64,000 nt of DNA from Caldifarciminota bacterium (GTDB lineage Bacteria > Hydrothermota > Tepidihabitantia > SM23-42). Numbering within the stretch: the stretch's first letter is position 1; every line of letters begins with the position of its first letter. Made by a program: the position numbers and the translations under genes. This document shows, piece after piece, positions 42,649 through 51,214 of this stretch. The notes beneath the pieces were generated by a model that saw only the letters and a program-made list of their open reading frames with translations, had not been told where the DNA came from and searched no databases. The stretch covers positions 609,934 to 673,933 of the forward strand of contig CP070705.1 in the NCBI GenBank assembly GCA_020349965.1. Direction: 5' to 3'.

Positions 42649-44582
42649 GTGACACCCCTGCGCCGGCGCAGTATCCAGTCGACCACCAGCATTATCAGCA
42701 CAACGAGATAGACGACCGGTGAGTTCAGGTTGACCATTCTACCCTCTTGACGCGGTTCACGTGCTGGTGGCAGCGGCTCTGTTTGATGTAAATCCTTTAG
42801 TAGAAGGTATTCCCCCTTTGTCCTCGCGGCAATATTCTCGAGGAGCGTACGGTTAAGTACATGCTCCGCCTCGTCTGATCGGGGTATGACGTTCACCTCG
42901 ACCGTATCGCTCGTCAGACGCTCTCCGTCGAGCTCCCCTTGGGCGAGGATGTCATGAGTGCCTTCTTCTCGGAGAACAGTACTTGTTTCATATATGCCTC
43001 GCCGTACTTCATAAAAGGGGACCTTGTTGTCACCTACAATGAGGAAAAAGTCACCGCCGCCAGTTCTTCGGAAATCGTGATCATAGCTCTGCAAGGTAAG
43101 CTGCATGCTCTCACCGACCTGATAATCCCAGCGTTTAGTGCGGAGCACCAGTCGTGTCTGTGTACCCAGGGGAGAAAGGAATCGGACGATGTCACTCAGG
43201 AGATCGTAGATTAGATCCTTATTTCTTATTCCTTGCAACAGGAAACTCCATGTTCCAAGATCGCCTATGCAGATCTGGAAGACTCTGCCCATTCCATTTC
43301 GGCGGAAACCGATTAGGGGGAGGTTTTTGCTGCGGGCAATTATCGTTGCATCATGTTTCGAACCGACGACCCGCAACATGGAACGTACTGGAGGATAATC
43401 GCCGACGGTCAACCTCGAGAATGTTTCGGTGATCTCGATCTCGTGTTTGCCTTCTTGAAGACCGCCTGTGGTATTGATGGGCATGATGCGACGCCACTGT
43501 TCATCGGCGTCCTCGATCTGTCCGATGAGGACGATTCCCATTCCATTATTCAAGAATTCAGGCAGGTGCCTCCATGGAATGGTGCGGACATTTGCGTTAT
43601 CGAGGATGACTACGTCAAAGGTTGTAATATCAGGTAGTTCGGCGTCATCGTTCGTTTCCCGCAAACGGCTGTACTTTCCGGGCCCTTTTCTCACCAACGG
43701 CGATACTGATATGTTGGTATTAAGGGCTAATGCCTCGAGGATGAATCTTGTGTTGAGCGAAACATGGTCGGTGTAGTATAGCACTTTTGTCTTCTCCTCC
43801 AGGACACTGAGCGAGATCGTAGATTTGTTATTGGCGTATGATATTTCATCGGCCAGCGGTTCCATCTCTATGTTGAAGGTCATTGTTCCGGGTTGCCTCG
43901 GGATATACCAGAAAGTCAATCTACTTCTTGCCCTAACACCGCTGAGAGGAAACATTTGTGCGTCGATGTTCTTCCCTGATGCCATTTTGAGTGTGATCCA
44001 GCCATTTCCGACCGCATATCCGCCCGACTCGACGGTGACCTCGATCGGGGTAGAATCGCCGGGATAGGCATAGGCTGGAGCTTCGACATCGATGATTGAA
44101 CCATCGCGTTCGATGTCATCTCCGATGCCGCAGACAAAGACCGGTATGTCCACGGCATCAAGGCTGGCAAGCGGCGACGCTCCGAAATTGTGATTGCCGT
44201 CGCTTACGAGTAAGAGAAGAGATGGTTGCATAATCGCTGCTTGCGTGATTGCCATGCCGATGTCCGTATATGAACCGAGACGCTGAGGCTCTGTTCCCGT
44301 TAAGAGGCTTTCGCTGAAGAAATAAGTCTCGTGCGGGAATTCAATTTTCCGGACGGCGTCGAGAATAGTGGGAAGATTGCGGGCCATACTCTTCGAATAA
44401 TCGATTAGAACGAGCGGGCTTCTCCGTTTTTCGCCGGAGGGAATCCTCAGGGTGTAATTGGTGACGAGTAAACATATCAACCCGATGGCAACCAGTCTAA
44501 TCGCGAGTTGTGTCGGGTGCTTACGGTAGAGTACGATACTCAAAACCGTCGCCAGTATACTAATCGATAATAGAATCAACAT
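42645..44582 (-). CDS. VWA-domain membrane protein, BatA/aerotolerance-like
   Basis: 645 residues. Two N-terminal transmembrane helices (LILLSISILATVLSIVLY and LAIRLVAIGLICLLVTNYTL) are followed by a degenerate VWA domain (LVLIDYSKSMA, LLLVSDGNHNFG). Then come Ig-like strands, a class I glutamine-amidotransferase-like region (FDVVILDNANV, LPEFLNNGMGIVLIGQ) and a C-terminal helix plus RRRR. This order is typical of BatA/'DUF4159-like' VWA membrane proteins of FCB bacteria. It overlaps the start of the PF06695 gene and the end of the upstream exported gene. Confidence 0.85.
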   Translation of the reverse strand: MLILLSISILATVLSIVLYRKHPTQLAIRLVAIGLICLLVTNYTLRIPSGEKRRSPLVLIDYSKSMARNLPTILDAVRKIEFPHETYFFSESLLTGTEPQRLGSYTDIGMAITQAAIMQPSLLLLVSDGNHNFGASPLASLDAVDIPVFVCGIGDDIERDGSIIDVEAPAYAYPGDSTPIEVTVESGGYAVGNGWITLKMASGKNIDAQMFPLSGVRARSRLTFWYIPRQPGTMTFNIEMEPLADEISYANNKSTISLSVLEEKTKVLYYTDHVSLNTRFILEALALNTNISVSPLVRKGPGKYSRLRETNDDAELPDITTFDVVILDNANVRTIPWRHLPEFLNNGMGIVLIGQIEDADEQWRRIMPINTTGGLQEGKHEIEITETFSRLTVGDYPPVRSMLRVVGSKHDATIIARSKNLPLIGFRRNGMGRVFQICIGDLGTWSFLLQGIRNKDLIYDLLSDIVRFLSPLGTQTRLVLRTKRWDYQVGESMQLTLQSYDHDFRRTGGGDFFLIVGDNKVPFYEVRRGIYETSTVLREEGTHDILAQGELDGERLTSDTVEVNVIPRSDEAEHVLNRTLLENIAARTKGEYLLLKDLHQTEPLPPAREPRQEGRMVNLNSPVVYLVVLIMLVVDWILRRRRGVT

Positions 44583-45486
44583 CGATCTTTTCCGGCCGCA
44601 AGTGGATGATGTTATCCGCTGTTACACTAACCCGGGCCCTACCAGAATATGTATCTGACACAACAAGTACGTCCGATTCAAGCGAATCGGGTACAACGAA
44701 TGTGAATTCTCCCGCCGTTACGAATGTGATGTTTATGGGTTCATCTCTGGACAAAATTGCGAGACCCTTTTCGACCGGATTGCCATCGATCATTGCTTTA
44801 CAACGCAGGGTGATGGGTAGGGATATTGTATCATGTGTCATTTGCGTAATGAATGGTTTCAGCGCGTTACCGCTGATGTCACTGCCTTTCTTCACGTAAA
44901 TGTAGTATACCGAATCGCTCCCAAGAGTGTCGGTTGGATTTGCGGGCATGAGAAGGGCACGACGGTGATTCATCCACTCGGGTCGGAATTCTTTCCGGGG
45001 CATGATCGAGAATGTGAGGTCCGTTGTGTCCATGGCTTCCGAGAAATGGAGGTAAAATTCATGTCTGCTCTTTCCTTCCGAGAAGCGAGTGACCCATGGT
45101 GCTATCGTGTCGCTTGTCGTGGAACCCTGTACGCGCCTTGTGAATGTTCCTTTGTTTTCGGCTTTGTCAAGAACCTCGCCGCGGATTTCATACGCAACAT
45201 TCTCCATGGGCTGAGTGACGATCAATATTTCGGAGGCAGACAATGACGGATATAACATCAAAACGCCGAGAGTTTCGGATGCCGATGTGATTGAGATGTT
45301 ATCGGGTGTCAGAGAAAGGGTGTCGATATCCTCGGTGAAAGTAAGTTGAATCTGGCGCCGGTTGATAACTGCTACATTGCTGAGCCTCGGTCTGAGCCGG
45401 TCCTTGGCGATGGGTGCTGCTTTGTGCGCGCACACTATCGCCATCAGCACGAATGTAAACGATACAATCGCCAGCCTGTGTGACAT
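44560..45486 (-). CDS. Exported Big_5/SbsA-type Ig protein, leaderless
   Basis: 308 residues from ATG 45486; the longer TTG 45492 start would lie inside the -10 box. The N-terminus (IVSFTFVLMAIVCAHKAAPIAK) is a signal peptide, possibly a lipoprotein with Cys near 19. Residues about 35-110 are a SbsA/Big_5-like Ig domain (RLSNVAVINRRQIQLTFTEDIDT); about 120-220 form a second (HEFYLHFSEAMDTTDLT, VYYIYVKKGSDISGN). It overlaps the VWA gene by 23 nt. The three overlapping genes probably work together at the envelope. Confidence 0.82.
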   Translation of the reverse strand: MSHRLAIVSFTFVLMAIVCAHKAAPIAKDRLRPRLSNVAVINRRQIQLTFTEDIDTLSLTPDNISITSASETLGVLMLYPSLSASEILIVTQPMENVAYEIRGEVLDKAENKGTFTRRVQGSTTSDTIAPWVTRFSEGKSRHEFYLHFSEAMDTTDLTFSIMPRKEFRPEWMNHRRALLMPANPTDTLGSDSVYYIYVKKGSDISGNALKPFITQMTHDTISLPITLRCKAMIDGNPVEKGLAILSRDEPINITFVTAGEFTFVVPDSLESDVLVVSDTYSGRARVSVTADNIIHLRPEKIDVDSIID

Positions 45487-45491
45487 ACTCA

Positions 45492-45519
45492 ATTCTATGT
45501 CTTATGTTGGCAAAGTCAA
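45492..45519 (-). promoter_or_regulatory. Leaderless promoter for the VWA cluster
   Basis: TTGACT (45519-45514), 16-bp spacer, TAGAAT (45497-45492), then 5 nt to ATG 45486. Confidence 0.75.
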
Positions 45520-45595
45520 CAACCGGACCGGTAATGTTTTGGCGTTGCGGTGCCGTTACTGGCAGACTCGACGGATGAAATGGATCGGATATTTT

Positions 45596-46420
45596 TCAGT
45601 GTAATACCTTCTTCAGCTTGAGGTTTTTTTTCGGGTCGGAGATGTTCTCGGCAACGGCTCGCGAGAGTGCTTTGTATATATTGTACAGGGTCCTTTCGTG
45701 CTGCAAAGTGGAGAGATGTTTTCTTATGATGCCTACGTCACCGCGCGCCAGCGGGCCGGTCAGGGCGTCTTGAACGCCGTATTTCCTGATGTTATGTAGA
45801 GTTTCCTCAATGAGGGGGAAGATCATTTGTTCGAAATCACGGCGTCGCCAACCGATCTTGGCGGTGAGCCTGTCGATCGATGCGACAAGCCCGATCAGAA
45901 GATTCGATGAGAATACTCCTATCAGATGATAGGCAGCCTTGTCGACCTTGCGGATCTTCCTGATTGTGAAGTGTTTGCTGCGGAAGATCTTCCGCAGCAC
46001 TTTCACGGCTGGTGGATCACCTTCAACAGAAAGAAAGAAATGCTTGTTCTTTGGCTTAGACATGACTGCCGGGAATGTGGCAAATGGATGGACCGACGCA
46101 CGGTAGATCTTCTTGGATTTTGGGATGATATCTGCGGTCAGAATGCCGCTGAAATGGAAGATGTATGTCCTTTTCCTGATGTGCCGGTTTATATTTGCAA
46201 AGGCCCTTAGGATTTCGTCGTCCGGCGTGGCGATGAAGATCGCTTCACTGCGGTTGACTATAGCGTGGAGGTCGGGGTTTTTTCTTATCTTCAGCAGCTT
46301 TGCGGTAGTCCGTTCGTTCTTCTTTCTTATGTCATACACGCCGGTAATCTTGTTGTCTCTTCCGAGAATGCAAAATATCGCAGTGCCGACGCGTCCGCAA
46401 CCGATGAGCCCTATGCGCAT
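45596..46420 (-). CDS. Rossmann-like DUF2520 protein, leaderless
   Basis: 274 residues. The N-terminal NAD(P)-binding fold MRIGLIGCGRVGTAIFCIL and SEAIFIATPDDEI lead to HFSGILTADIIP and YRASVHPFATFP, then a helical C-terminal domain (DKAAYHLIGVFSSNLLIGLVASI, GPLARGDVGIIRKHL). This is the COG5495/DUF2520 architecture, related to ketopantoate and proline reductases but with unassigned substrate. Start codon 5 nt after the -10 box, no ribosome site. Confidence 0.88.
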   Translation of the reverse strand: MRIGLIGCGRVGTAIFCILGRDNKITGVYDIRKKNERTTAKLLKIRKNPDLHAIVNRSEAIFIATPDDEILRAFANINRHIRKRTYIFHFSGILTADIIPKSKKIYRASVHPFATFPAVMSKPKNKHFFLSVEGDPPAVKVLRKIFRSKHFTIRKIRKVDKAAYHLIGVFSSNLLIGLVASIDRLTAKIGWRRRDFEQMIFPLIEETLHNIRKYGVQDALTGPLARGDVGIIRKHLSTLQHERTLYNIYKALSRAVAENISDPKKNLKLKKVLH

Positions 46421-46425
46421 GGCGT

Positions 46426-46454
46426 ATTATATCGCTGTGCCATCGAGGCGTCAA
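46426..46454 (-). promoter_or_regulatory. Leaderless promoter for the DUF2520 gene
   Basis: TTGACG (46454-46449), 17-bp spacer, TATAAT (46431-46426), then 5 nt to ATG 46420. Confidence 0.72.
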
Positions 46455-46491
46455 GATTGTCGGACGTGAAGAATTCTTCTTGAAAAATGCG

Positions 46492-47868
46492 CTAGATCGT
46501 TATGGTAGTGAGTGTCTGTGGTATGTCTGAGTCAAGCCCGATTGTCTTGATTTGTTCTTGCAGGGCTTGCGATTCTTCGATCTCACCGTGCACGAGATAT
46601 ACCTTCTTAAGCTGGCCATTCCGTGTTGCTTTCACATACTCCAGGAGGTCATTGCCGTCGGCGTGGGCCGATAGGCCTGCCATGAGATATGTCTTTGCGC
46701 GCATCTCAAAATCGTCGTTGAAGATCGTGACCTTTGGGGCGCCTTCCAGTATCTTTCTGCCAAGTGTTGCATGTGCCTGAAAGCCGGTGAGGACGATCAT
46801 ATTGCGCGCGTCACCAATGCTGTGGATTAGGTGGTGCGTTACCCTTCCTCCTTCACACATGCCGGATGCGGAAATTATGATCAGTGGCCCGGCCTTGTCG
46901 TTGAGGGATTTTGATTCGTCGGTATCGGCAACGTAATGCAAATTCGGGAAGTTGAACGGATCGCCTTCGTTGAAGATCTTTATCGTTTCGGCATCGAAAC
47001 ACTCGGGGTGCCTGCGGAAAACGTCAGTGACGTTCGAGGCGAGCGGGCTGTCGACATACACCGGCACGCTCTTCAAGCACCCTTCGTCAAAAAGGTTCTT
47101 TAGCATTGTCACCAACAGTTGCGTGCGCTCGACGGCGAATGCAGGTATGATCATCTTGCTGCTCTTCTTTTTCGCCGCTTCGATGATTTCTTTCAGCTCT
47201 TTCTGCATGTTTTCAAAGGAGTGGTGTTGTCTGGCACCGTATGTCGATTCAAGGATCATGTAATCGATGTCCTTCACGACCACCGGATCTCTTATTATCG
47301 GCATTCCTTTGCGTCCGAGGTCGCCGGAGAATAATAGGCGTTTTCCGTCGACTTCGATGACTGTGACCGACGATCCAAGTATGTGCCCGGCATCATGCAA
47401 TGTGATGTGTACTCCGGTGACCGGTTCGAAACTAGTATTGTAGTCGACCGCTTGAAGCTGCTCGATGGTCTTTTCGGCATCGGCGATTGTGTAGAGGGGT
47501 TGCTTTGGCGGCATCCCTTTCTCTGTCCGCTTCTTATTGAGATATTCAAAATCGTATTCCTGAATCTTTGCCGAATCGAGAAGCAGCAGTGAGGTGATGT
47601 CCTTCGTCGCGCTCGTACAGAATATCGGTCCGCTGAATCCGCGCTTTACGAGATTAGGAAGATTGCCCGAATGATCTATGTGTGCGTGAGAGAGTATAAC
47701 GGTCTTGATCTCCTTTGGCTTGAACGGAAACGTGCTGTTGATACGCTCGGCTTCCTCGCGGTGCCCCTGGAACATCCCGCAGTCGAGGAGGAATTTTTGT
47801 TTATTATGTTCGATTAGATGTAGTGAACCTGTTACAGTACGCGCTGCGCCGATGAATGTTACATCCAC
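46492..47868 (-). CDS. MBL-fold/beta-CASP RNA-processing nuclease, leaderless
   Basis: 458 residues from GTG 47868. Metallo-beta-lactamase motifs are HAHIDHSG (HxHxDH), HDAGHILGSS and FSGDLGR; the beta-CASP part has IIPAFAVERTQ, IISASGMCEGGR and LSAHADGNDL. This is the YSH1/CPSF73-like family that cleaves RNA in the cytoplasm. Its promoter's -35 touches the left end of the inserted RAYT element. The GTG is 5 nt after the -10, so the mRNA should be leaderless. Confidence 0.92.
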   Translation of the reverse strand: MDVTFIGAARTVTGSLHLIEHNKQKFLLDCGMFQGHREEAERINSTFPFKPKEIKTVILSHAHIDHSGNLPNLVKRGFSGPIFCTSATKDITSLLLLDSAKIQEYDFEYLNKKRTEKGMPPKQPLYTIADAEKTIEQLQAVDYNTSFEPVTGVHITLHDAGHILGSSVTVIEVDGKRLLFSGDLGRKGMPIIRDPVVVKDIDYMILESTYGARQHHSFENMQKELKEIIEAAKKKSSKMIIPAFAVERTQLLVTMLKNLFDEGCLKSVPVYVDSPLASNVTDVFRRHPECFDAETIKIFNEGDPFNFPNLHYVADTDESKSLNDKAGPLIIISASGMCEGGRVTHHLIHSIGDARNMIVLTGFQAHATLGRKILEGAPKVTIFNDDFEMRAKTYLMAGLSAHADGNDLLEYVKATRNGQLKKVYLVHGEIEESQALQEQIKTIGLDSDIPQTLTTITI

Positions 47869-47873
47869 ATAAA

Positions 47874-47901
47874 ATTATACATGTTACACTGCTATCGTCA
47901 A
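47874..47901 (-). promoter_or_regulatory. Leaderless promoter for the beta-CASP nuclease
   Basis: TTGACG (47901-47896), 16-bp spacer, TATAAT (47879-47874), then 5 nt to GTG 47868. The first base of the -35 is also the first base of the RAYT inverted repeat. Confidence 0.75.
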
Positions 47902-47934
47902 GGGGGACGGTGCTTGACAATTTGACAATTTTCT
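47901..47934. repeat. Left terminal inverted repeat of the RAYT element
   Basis: Perfect reverse complement of 48862-48895. It contains two TTGACA boxes (47914-47919 and 47922-47927); the first is the -35 of the transposase promoter. Confidence 0.93.
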
Positions 47935-47941
47935 CTACAAT
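47914..47941 (+). promoter_or_regulatory. Promoter of the RAYT transposase inside its terminal repeat
   Basis: TTGACA 47914-47919 within the repeat, 16-bp spacer, TACAAT 47936-47941 just inside the element, then 6 nt to GTG 47948. Confidence 0.68.
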
Positions 47942-47947
47942 GCAAAC

Positions 47948-48844
47948 GTGCGCAGAGCGCGTATCACATTTCCTGGAGCTTTTCATCATGTCATGAATCG
48001 TAGCATCCGCGGTGAGAAGATCTTCTTTGATAACAAGAGCAGGGCACATTTCATCACGCTTCTCGAGGAGAAGATTGATTTACTGAAGCAGAGAGTTCTT
48101 GCTTATTGCCTAATGGACACGCACTACCATCTCATACTTCAGAATACGTCAGGCAGGCTGTCGGATTTCATGAGGCAGTTGAACGGACAGTTTGGCATGT
48201 ACTTTCGCAAACGGGTCGGCGGTGCGGGTTATGTCTTTCAGTCTCGTTTCAAATCTACTCTGATCCAAGAAGATCGTTATCTGCAGATGGCGATAATCTA
48301 TGTTCTTCTCAATCCTGTGCGCAAGGCTTGGGTCACATCGCCGTGGGAATACGAATGGTCAAGCATCGGTGAATATTTCAAAGGCGTCAATTCTCATCTG
48401 GTGGACAACCGATTCGTCGAAGAATTATTCGAGACAAAGACCAACATGAAGGAACGTTTGGCTGAGTGGGTGAATATTGGGTTGCCTGTGAGCGATACGA
48501 GATTGGGCGAGGTTGTTGGCGATGGCGATTTTGTAGATTCTGCGGTGAAAAGATTCGATCGTCGGAAGGAACTGGAGAAGTCGGATGGATCCGAAATGGA
48601 TGATCGCAAATTCGAAGACGCGGCACGATTAATCAAGTGCTTCGAAGCCGAAAAAGGGCTGAAGATTGAGGAAATCGACACTGGAAATCACCGGGGGAAA
48701 GCCCTACGTGCCGAGCTGCTGGTACTGCTCAAAGACAAAGCAGGCCTTACATATTCAGAGATTGCTACCTTTCCGCTGTTTGGTTCTTTGAAATATTCTT
48801 CTCTGGGTATGCTGTATAGACGTGCTAAGGATGGTTGCTATTGA
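47948..48844 (+). CDS. REP-associated tyrosine (Y1/HUH) transposase
   Basis: 298 residues from GTG 47948. The Y1_Tnp core shows RITFPGAFHHVMNR, the HUH-type motif CLMDTHYHLIL, FQSRFKS and the catalytic-helix region RYLQMAIIYVLLNPVRKA with the candidate Tyr. The C-terminal ~100 residues are a helical tail (DnaA-like/helix-turn-helix, GLTYSEIATFPLFGSLKYSSLGMLYRRA). RAYT proteins move or copy short palindromic repeats as single strands. The gene appears intact and uses a leaderless start. Confidence 0.93.
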   Translation: MRRARITFPGAFHHVMNRSIRGEKIFFDNKSRAHFITLLEEKIDLLKQRVLAYCLMDTHYHLILQNTSGRLSDFMRQLNGQFGMYFRKRVGGAGYVFQSRFKSTLIQEDRYLQMAIIYVLLNPVRKAWVTSPWEYEWSSIGEYFKGVNSHLVDNRFVEELFETKTNMKERLAEWVNIGLPVSDTRLGEVVGDGDFVDSAVKRFDRRKELEKSDGSEMDDRKFEDAARLIKCFEAEKGLKIEEIDTGNHRGKALRAELLVLLKDKAGLTYSEIATFPLFGSLKYSSLGMLYRRAKDGCY

Positions 48845-48861
48845 TTTGGCGATCTAGTGGC

Positions 48862-48895
48862 AGAAAATTGTCAAATTGTCAAGCACCGTCCCCCT
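48862..48895. repeat. Right terminal inverted repeat of the RAYT element
   Basis: Perfect reverse complement of 47901-47934; it ends inside the stop codon (48894-48896) of the anti-sigma gene. Confidence 0.93.
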
Positions 48896-49361
48896 ATTGG
48901 CCGTAGCGCTGGTTGATTATCTTAATGAATTCTTCCTGTTGTTCCGGGGTAAGTTCATATACTTCTTCATACTGACCTCCCGGACTTTGTGGTGCGCGTT
49001 CCTGAGCCGTCACTTGCGGCTTTGGCCGGATAAAAAGGAAGTAGCCGATGCCGAATGCGACAACAGCCGACGCGACTACGGGCAGGACGATGCGGAAAGG
49101 GAATTTCTTCTCGAATTTTTCGTGGATGATCTTTTCATGCACCGAAAAGACGAATTCCTCCCAATATGTCTCTTGAAACTTGCACGCGCAGTTTTCGGTT
49201 TCGGTGGGGGTGCATAGTTGAAGGCACTGATCGACTAACTTGTATTCCTCGCGGCATGCCGGGCAATCGCGAATGTGTTCGAGAACGGCCGCCCGGTCAT
49301 CGGGTGAGATTTCGTCGCAGAGCAAATAGATGATGTTTTCCTGAACATCTATGCATTTCAT
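48894..49361 (-). CDS. Anti-sigma factor with zinc-finger domain
   Basis: 155 residues. The N-terminal ZAS/zf-HC2 motif is HIRDCPAC (HxxxCxxC near residues 29-36). A transmembrane helix follows (about 92-112, VLPVVASAVVAFGIGYFLFI). The C-terminal part is acidic and Gln-rich (YELTPEQQEEFIKIINQRYGQ) on the far side of the membrane. It overlaps the sigma gene by 4 nt, the normal layout for an ECF pair. The RAYT element ends in its stop codon, so the last residues could have been altered by the insertion. Confidence 0.88.
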   Translation of the reverse strand: MKCIDVQENIIYLLCDEISPDDRAAVLEHIRDCPACREEYKLVDQCLQLCTPTETENCACKFQETYWEEFVFSVHEKIIHEKFEKKFPFRIVLPVVASAVVAFGIGYFLFIRPKPQVTAQERAPQSPGGQYEEVYELTPEQQEEFIKIINQRYGQ

Positions 49362-50011
49362 AATTTTGCCTTCATGTGATTCCTTAAATTCTTTACGGCA
49401 AGATGGTGATTGACTTTGATCGTACTTATCGGTTTCTTCAATATATCGCTCACTTCCTGGTATGACATATCCTCAAGAGTTCGCAATGTGAAAACTGCTC
49501 GCTGCACGGTCGGCAGTTTTTCAACTGCTTCATAGATCATCTCACGCATTTTCTTGTTCCGATAACGCTCAACCGGGTCATCCTTTCCGCTGCTTACGAT
49601 TTCGTCGTATATCTCCTCGGTTGGTCGCTGTTTCTTCAAGTAGTTGAGGCAATTATTGACCGCTATCCTGTAGAGCCAGGTAGAAAACTGCGACCGGCCG
49701 TCGAATTTAGTTATCTTCCGGTAGGCCTTTATAAATGTTTCCTGTGCCATGTCCCGGGCGTCATCATAGTTGCGCAATATCTTATAACAAAGATCATGGA
49801 TCTTGATGCTGTGCCTGCGCACCAGCTCGTCAAATGGTTGTGCTTCGCCCGATTTTACTAGTTGCACAAGCTCGGCATCACTCAGCTGCCGATATTTAGA
49901 CAGCCTATCGGCGAATGAGTTTACCCCTTCGACTGGATCCTTCTTCTGGGGTTCTTTCCTCTTCCGCGACCGCGCGGCCTTCGTTTCTGCACTAGCCATC
50001 TTTTCCGCCAA
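49358..50011 (-). CDS. ECF-type RNA polymerase sigma factor
   Basis: 217 residues from TTG 50011 (ATG 49999 is possible). Region 2 is DELVRRHSIKIHDLCYKILR, NYDDARDMAQETFIKAYRK and FSTWLYRIAVNNCLNYL; region 4 is LPTVQRAVFTLRTLEDMSYQEVSDIL. The N-terminal ~40 residues are a basic extension. The anti-sigma gene overlaps it. I could not find a repeated ECF-type promoter upstream, so the regulon is unknown; the signal would come through the membrane anti-sigma factor. Confidence 0.93.
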   Translation of the reverse strand: MAEKMASAETKAARSRKRKEPQKKDPVEGVNSFADRLSKYRQLSDAELVQLVKSGEAQPFDELVRRHSIKIHDLCYKILRNYDDARDMAQETFIKAYRKITKFDGRSQFSTWLYRIAVNNCLNYLKKQRPTEEIYDEIVSSGKDDPVERYRNKKMREMIYEAVEKLPTVQRAVFTLRTLEDMSYQEVSDILKKPISTIKVNHHLAVKNLRNHMKAKL

Positions 50012-50065
50012 TATTGGGGGATTTTTCTCCTGTCCTATGCTCTTGTTGCGCAGTCAATGCCGTCA

Positions 50066-51214
50066 TTAATAGTGTACGCGCTTTCTTTCGATTAGTTGCA
50101 TTACTCTATTACGTATTTTGCTGACCGAATCTCCCGTCTGCTCGGCGATACGTTTGAGGTCACGGTATTCGACTGAATACTTTGTTCTGCCGTCGTATTC
50201 AATGATTTTCACCCGGACATTACCGTATGGGGAAGCGATTTTCCGCACCTTTCGTTGGAACTTCAATCTCTTTACGTTGTCCAAGCGAAAACCGATCGAC
50301 GTTGTGTGTGCGAAGAGAACATCGACCACATAGTCGAGGTTCTTCTGGCATAAGACGGTCAAGTGGATGCCAGGCCGGGATCGCTTCATTATTGTCGGCG
50401 TGAGGAAGACGTCAAGCGCGCCGGCCGCATAGAGTTTCTCAAAAAGCATTTCAAAGTCTTGCGGGTTCATGTCGTCGATATTGGTCTGGATCAGCGTGCA
50501 TTCGTCGGTCAGGTGATCGTATGATTCGCCGAGGAAGACACGCAAAATGTTCGGATGATCTTTGATGTCCCTGGAACCGGCGCCCAGTCCAATTCCGTTG
50601 ATCTTCGAAACGACAAGGTCTTCCCGAGGTGTCGCTATGCTGCTCAGTATTGCAGCTCCGGTTGGTGTGGTGAGTTCAGCGGAAGTCGGAACAAAGTGCA
50701 CCGGGAATTTCTTGAGCAGTAATGCCGTCGCAAAGTTGAAGGCGGGCATATTACCTTCGGTCGTTCTGACAAAACCAGCACCAGCTTTCACCGACCTTGA
50801 ATATATCTTATCTACCTTTAGCAAATCTACCCCAACGAGTACACCTACGATATCGAGGAGCGTGTCGGCGTCGGCGAGTTCATGGAGGTGCAGATACTTG
50901 GTCCGGTGTACCCGCTTCTCAACCGCAAAGATCCTTTCGATGATATCGATTGCCTGGTCCTTGATCCGCGAGGGAAGTTTGCTCTTCTTAATGAGCGGAA
51001 TGAACTGCTTCTCGCGTATCTTCTTGCGTATGGTGAAGCTGACCTTACAGGCGTTTACGCCCTGGCGAGTGACGCGGCCGACTTTCAGTTCTGAACCCGG
51101 AATGAATCTCAATGCTTTCTGCAGATGGTCTCTCTTGACGCCGAGATCGATGAGAGCAGCGAGTATCATATCTCCGCTTACCCCGCCGATCGGCTCGAAG
51201 TAAAGCAATTTCAT
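50066..51214 (-). CDS. larC: Nickel-pincer cofactor biosynthesis protein LarC
   Basis: 382 residues from ATG 51214, whose ATGA overlaps the larB stop. The start MKLLYFEPIGGVSGDMILAAL, the metal-binding HLHELADADTLLDIVG and the C-terminal TNIDDMNPQDFEMLFEKLY and RKVRKIASPYGNVRVKI fit LarC, the CTP-dependent nickel insertase. In some lactobacilli larC needs a frameshift; here it is one intact frame. LarE and LarA are not in the window. The sigma factor starts 54 nt downstream. Confidence 0.94.
   Translation of the reverse strand: MKLLYFEPIGGVSGDMILAALIDLGVKRDHLQKALRFIPGSELKVGRVTRQGVNACKVSFTIRKKIREKQFIPLIKKSKLPSRIKDQAIDIIERIFAVEKRVHRTKYLHLHELADADTLLDIVGVLVGVDLLKVDKIYSRSVKAGAGFVRTTEGNMPAFNFATALLLKKFPVHFVPTSAELTTPTGAAILSSIATPREDLVVSKINGIGLGAGSRDIKDHPNILRVFLGESYDHLTDECTLIQTNIDDMNPQDFEMLFEKLYAAGALDVFLTPTIMKRSRPGIHLTVLCQKNLDYVVDVLFAHTTSIGFRLDNVKRLKFQRKVRKIASPYGNVRVKIIEYDGRTKYSVEYRDLKRIAEQTGDSVSKIRNRVMQLIERKRVHY

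Larger units (their letters stand above)
47901..48895 (+). mobile_element. RAYT element bounded by perfect 34-bp inverted repeats
   Basis: 47901-47934 and 48862-48895 are exact reverse complements (34 of 34), each starting AGGGGGACGGTGCTTGACAA at the outer end. They enclose one transposase gene. The element is the only plus-strand unit within a long minus-strand run (42.1-53.8 kb). No clear target duplication is visible. The right end overlaps the stop codon of the anti-sigma gene. Confidence 0.88.

Noticed and set aside
50066-51214. Programmed frameshift in larC
   Set aside because: The gene is one continuous frame with both the N- and C-terminal LarC motifs.
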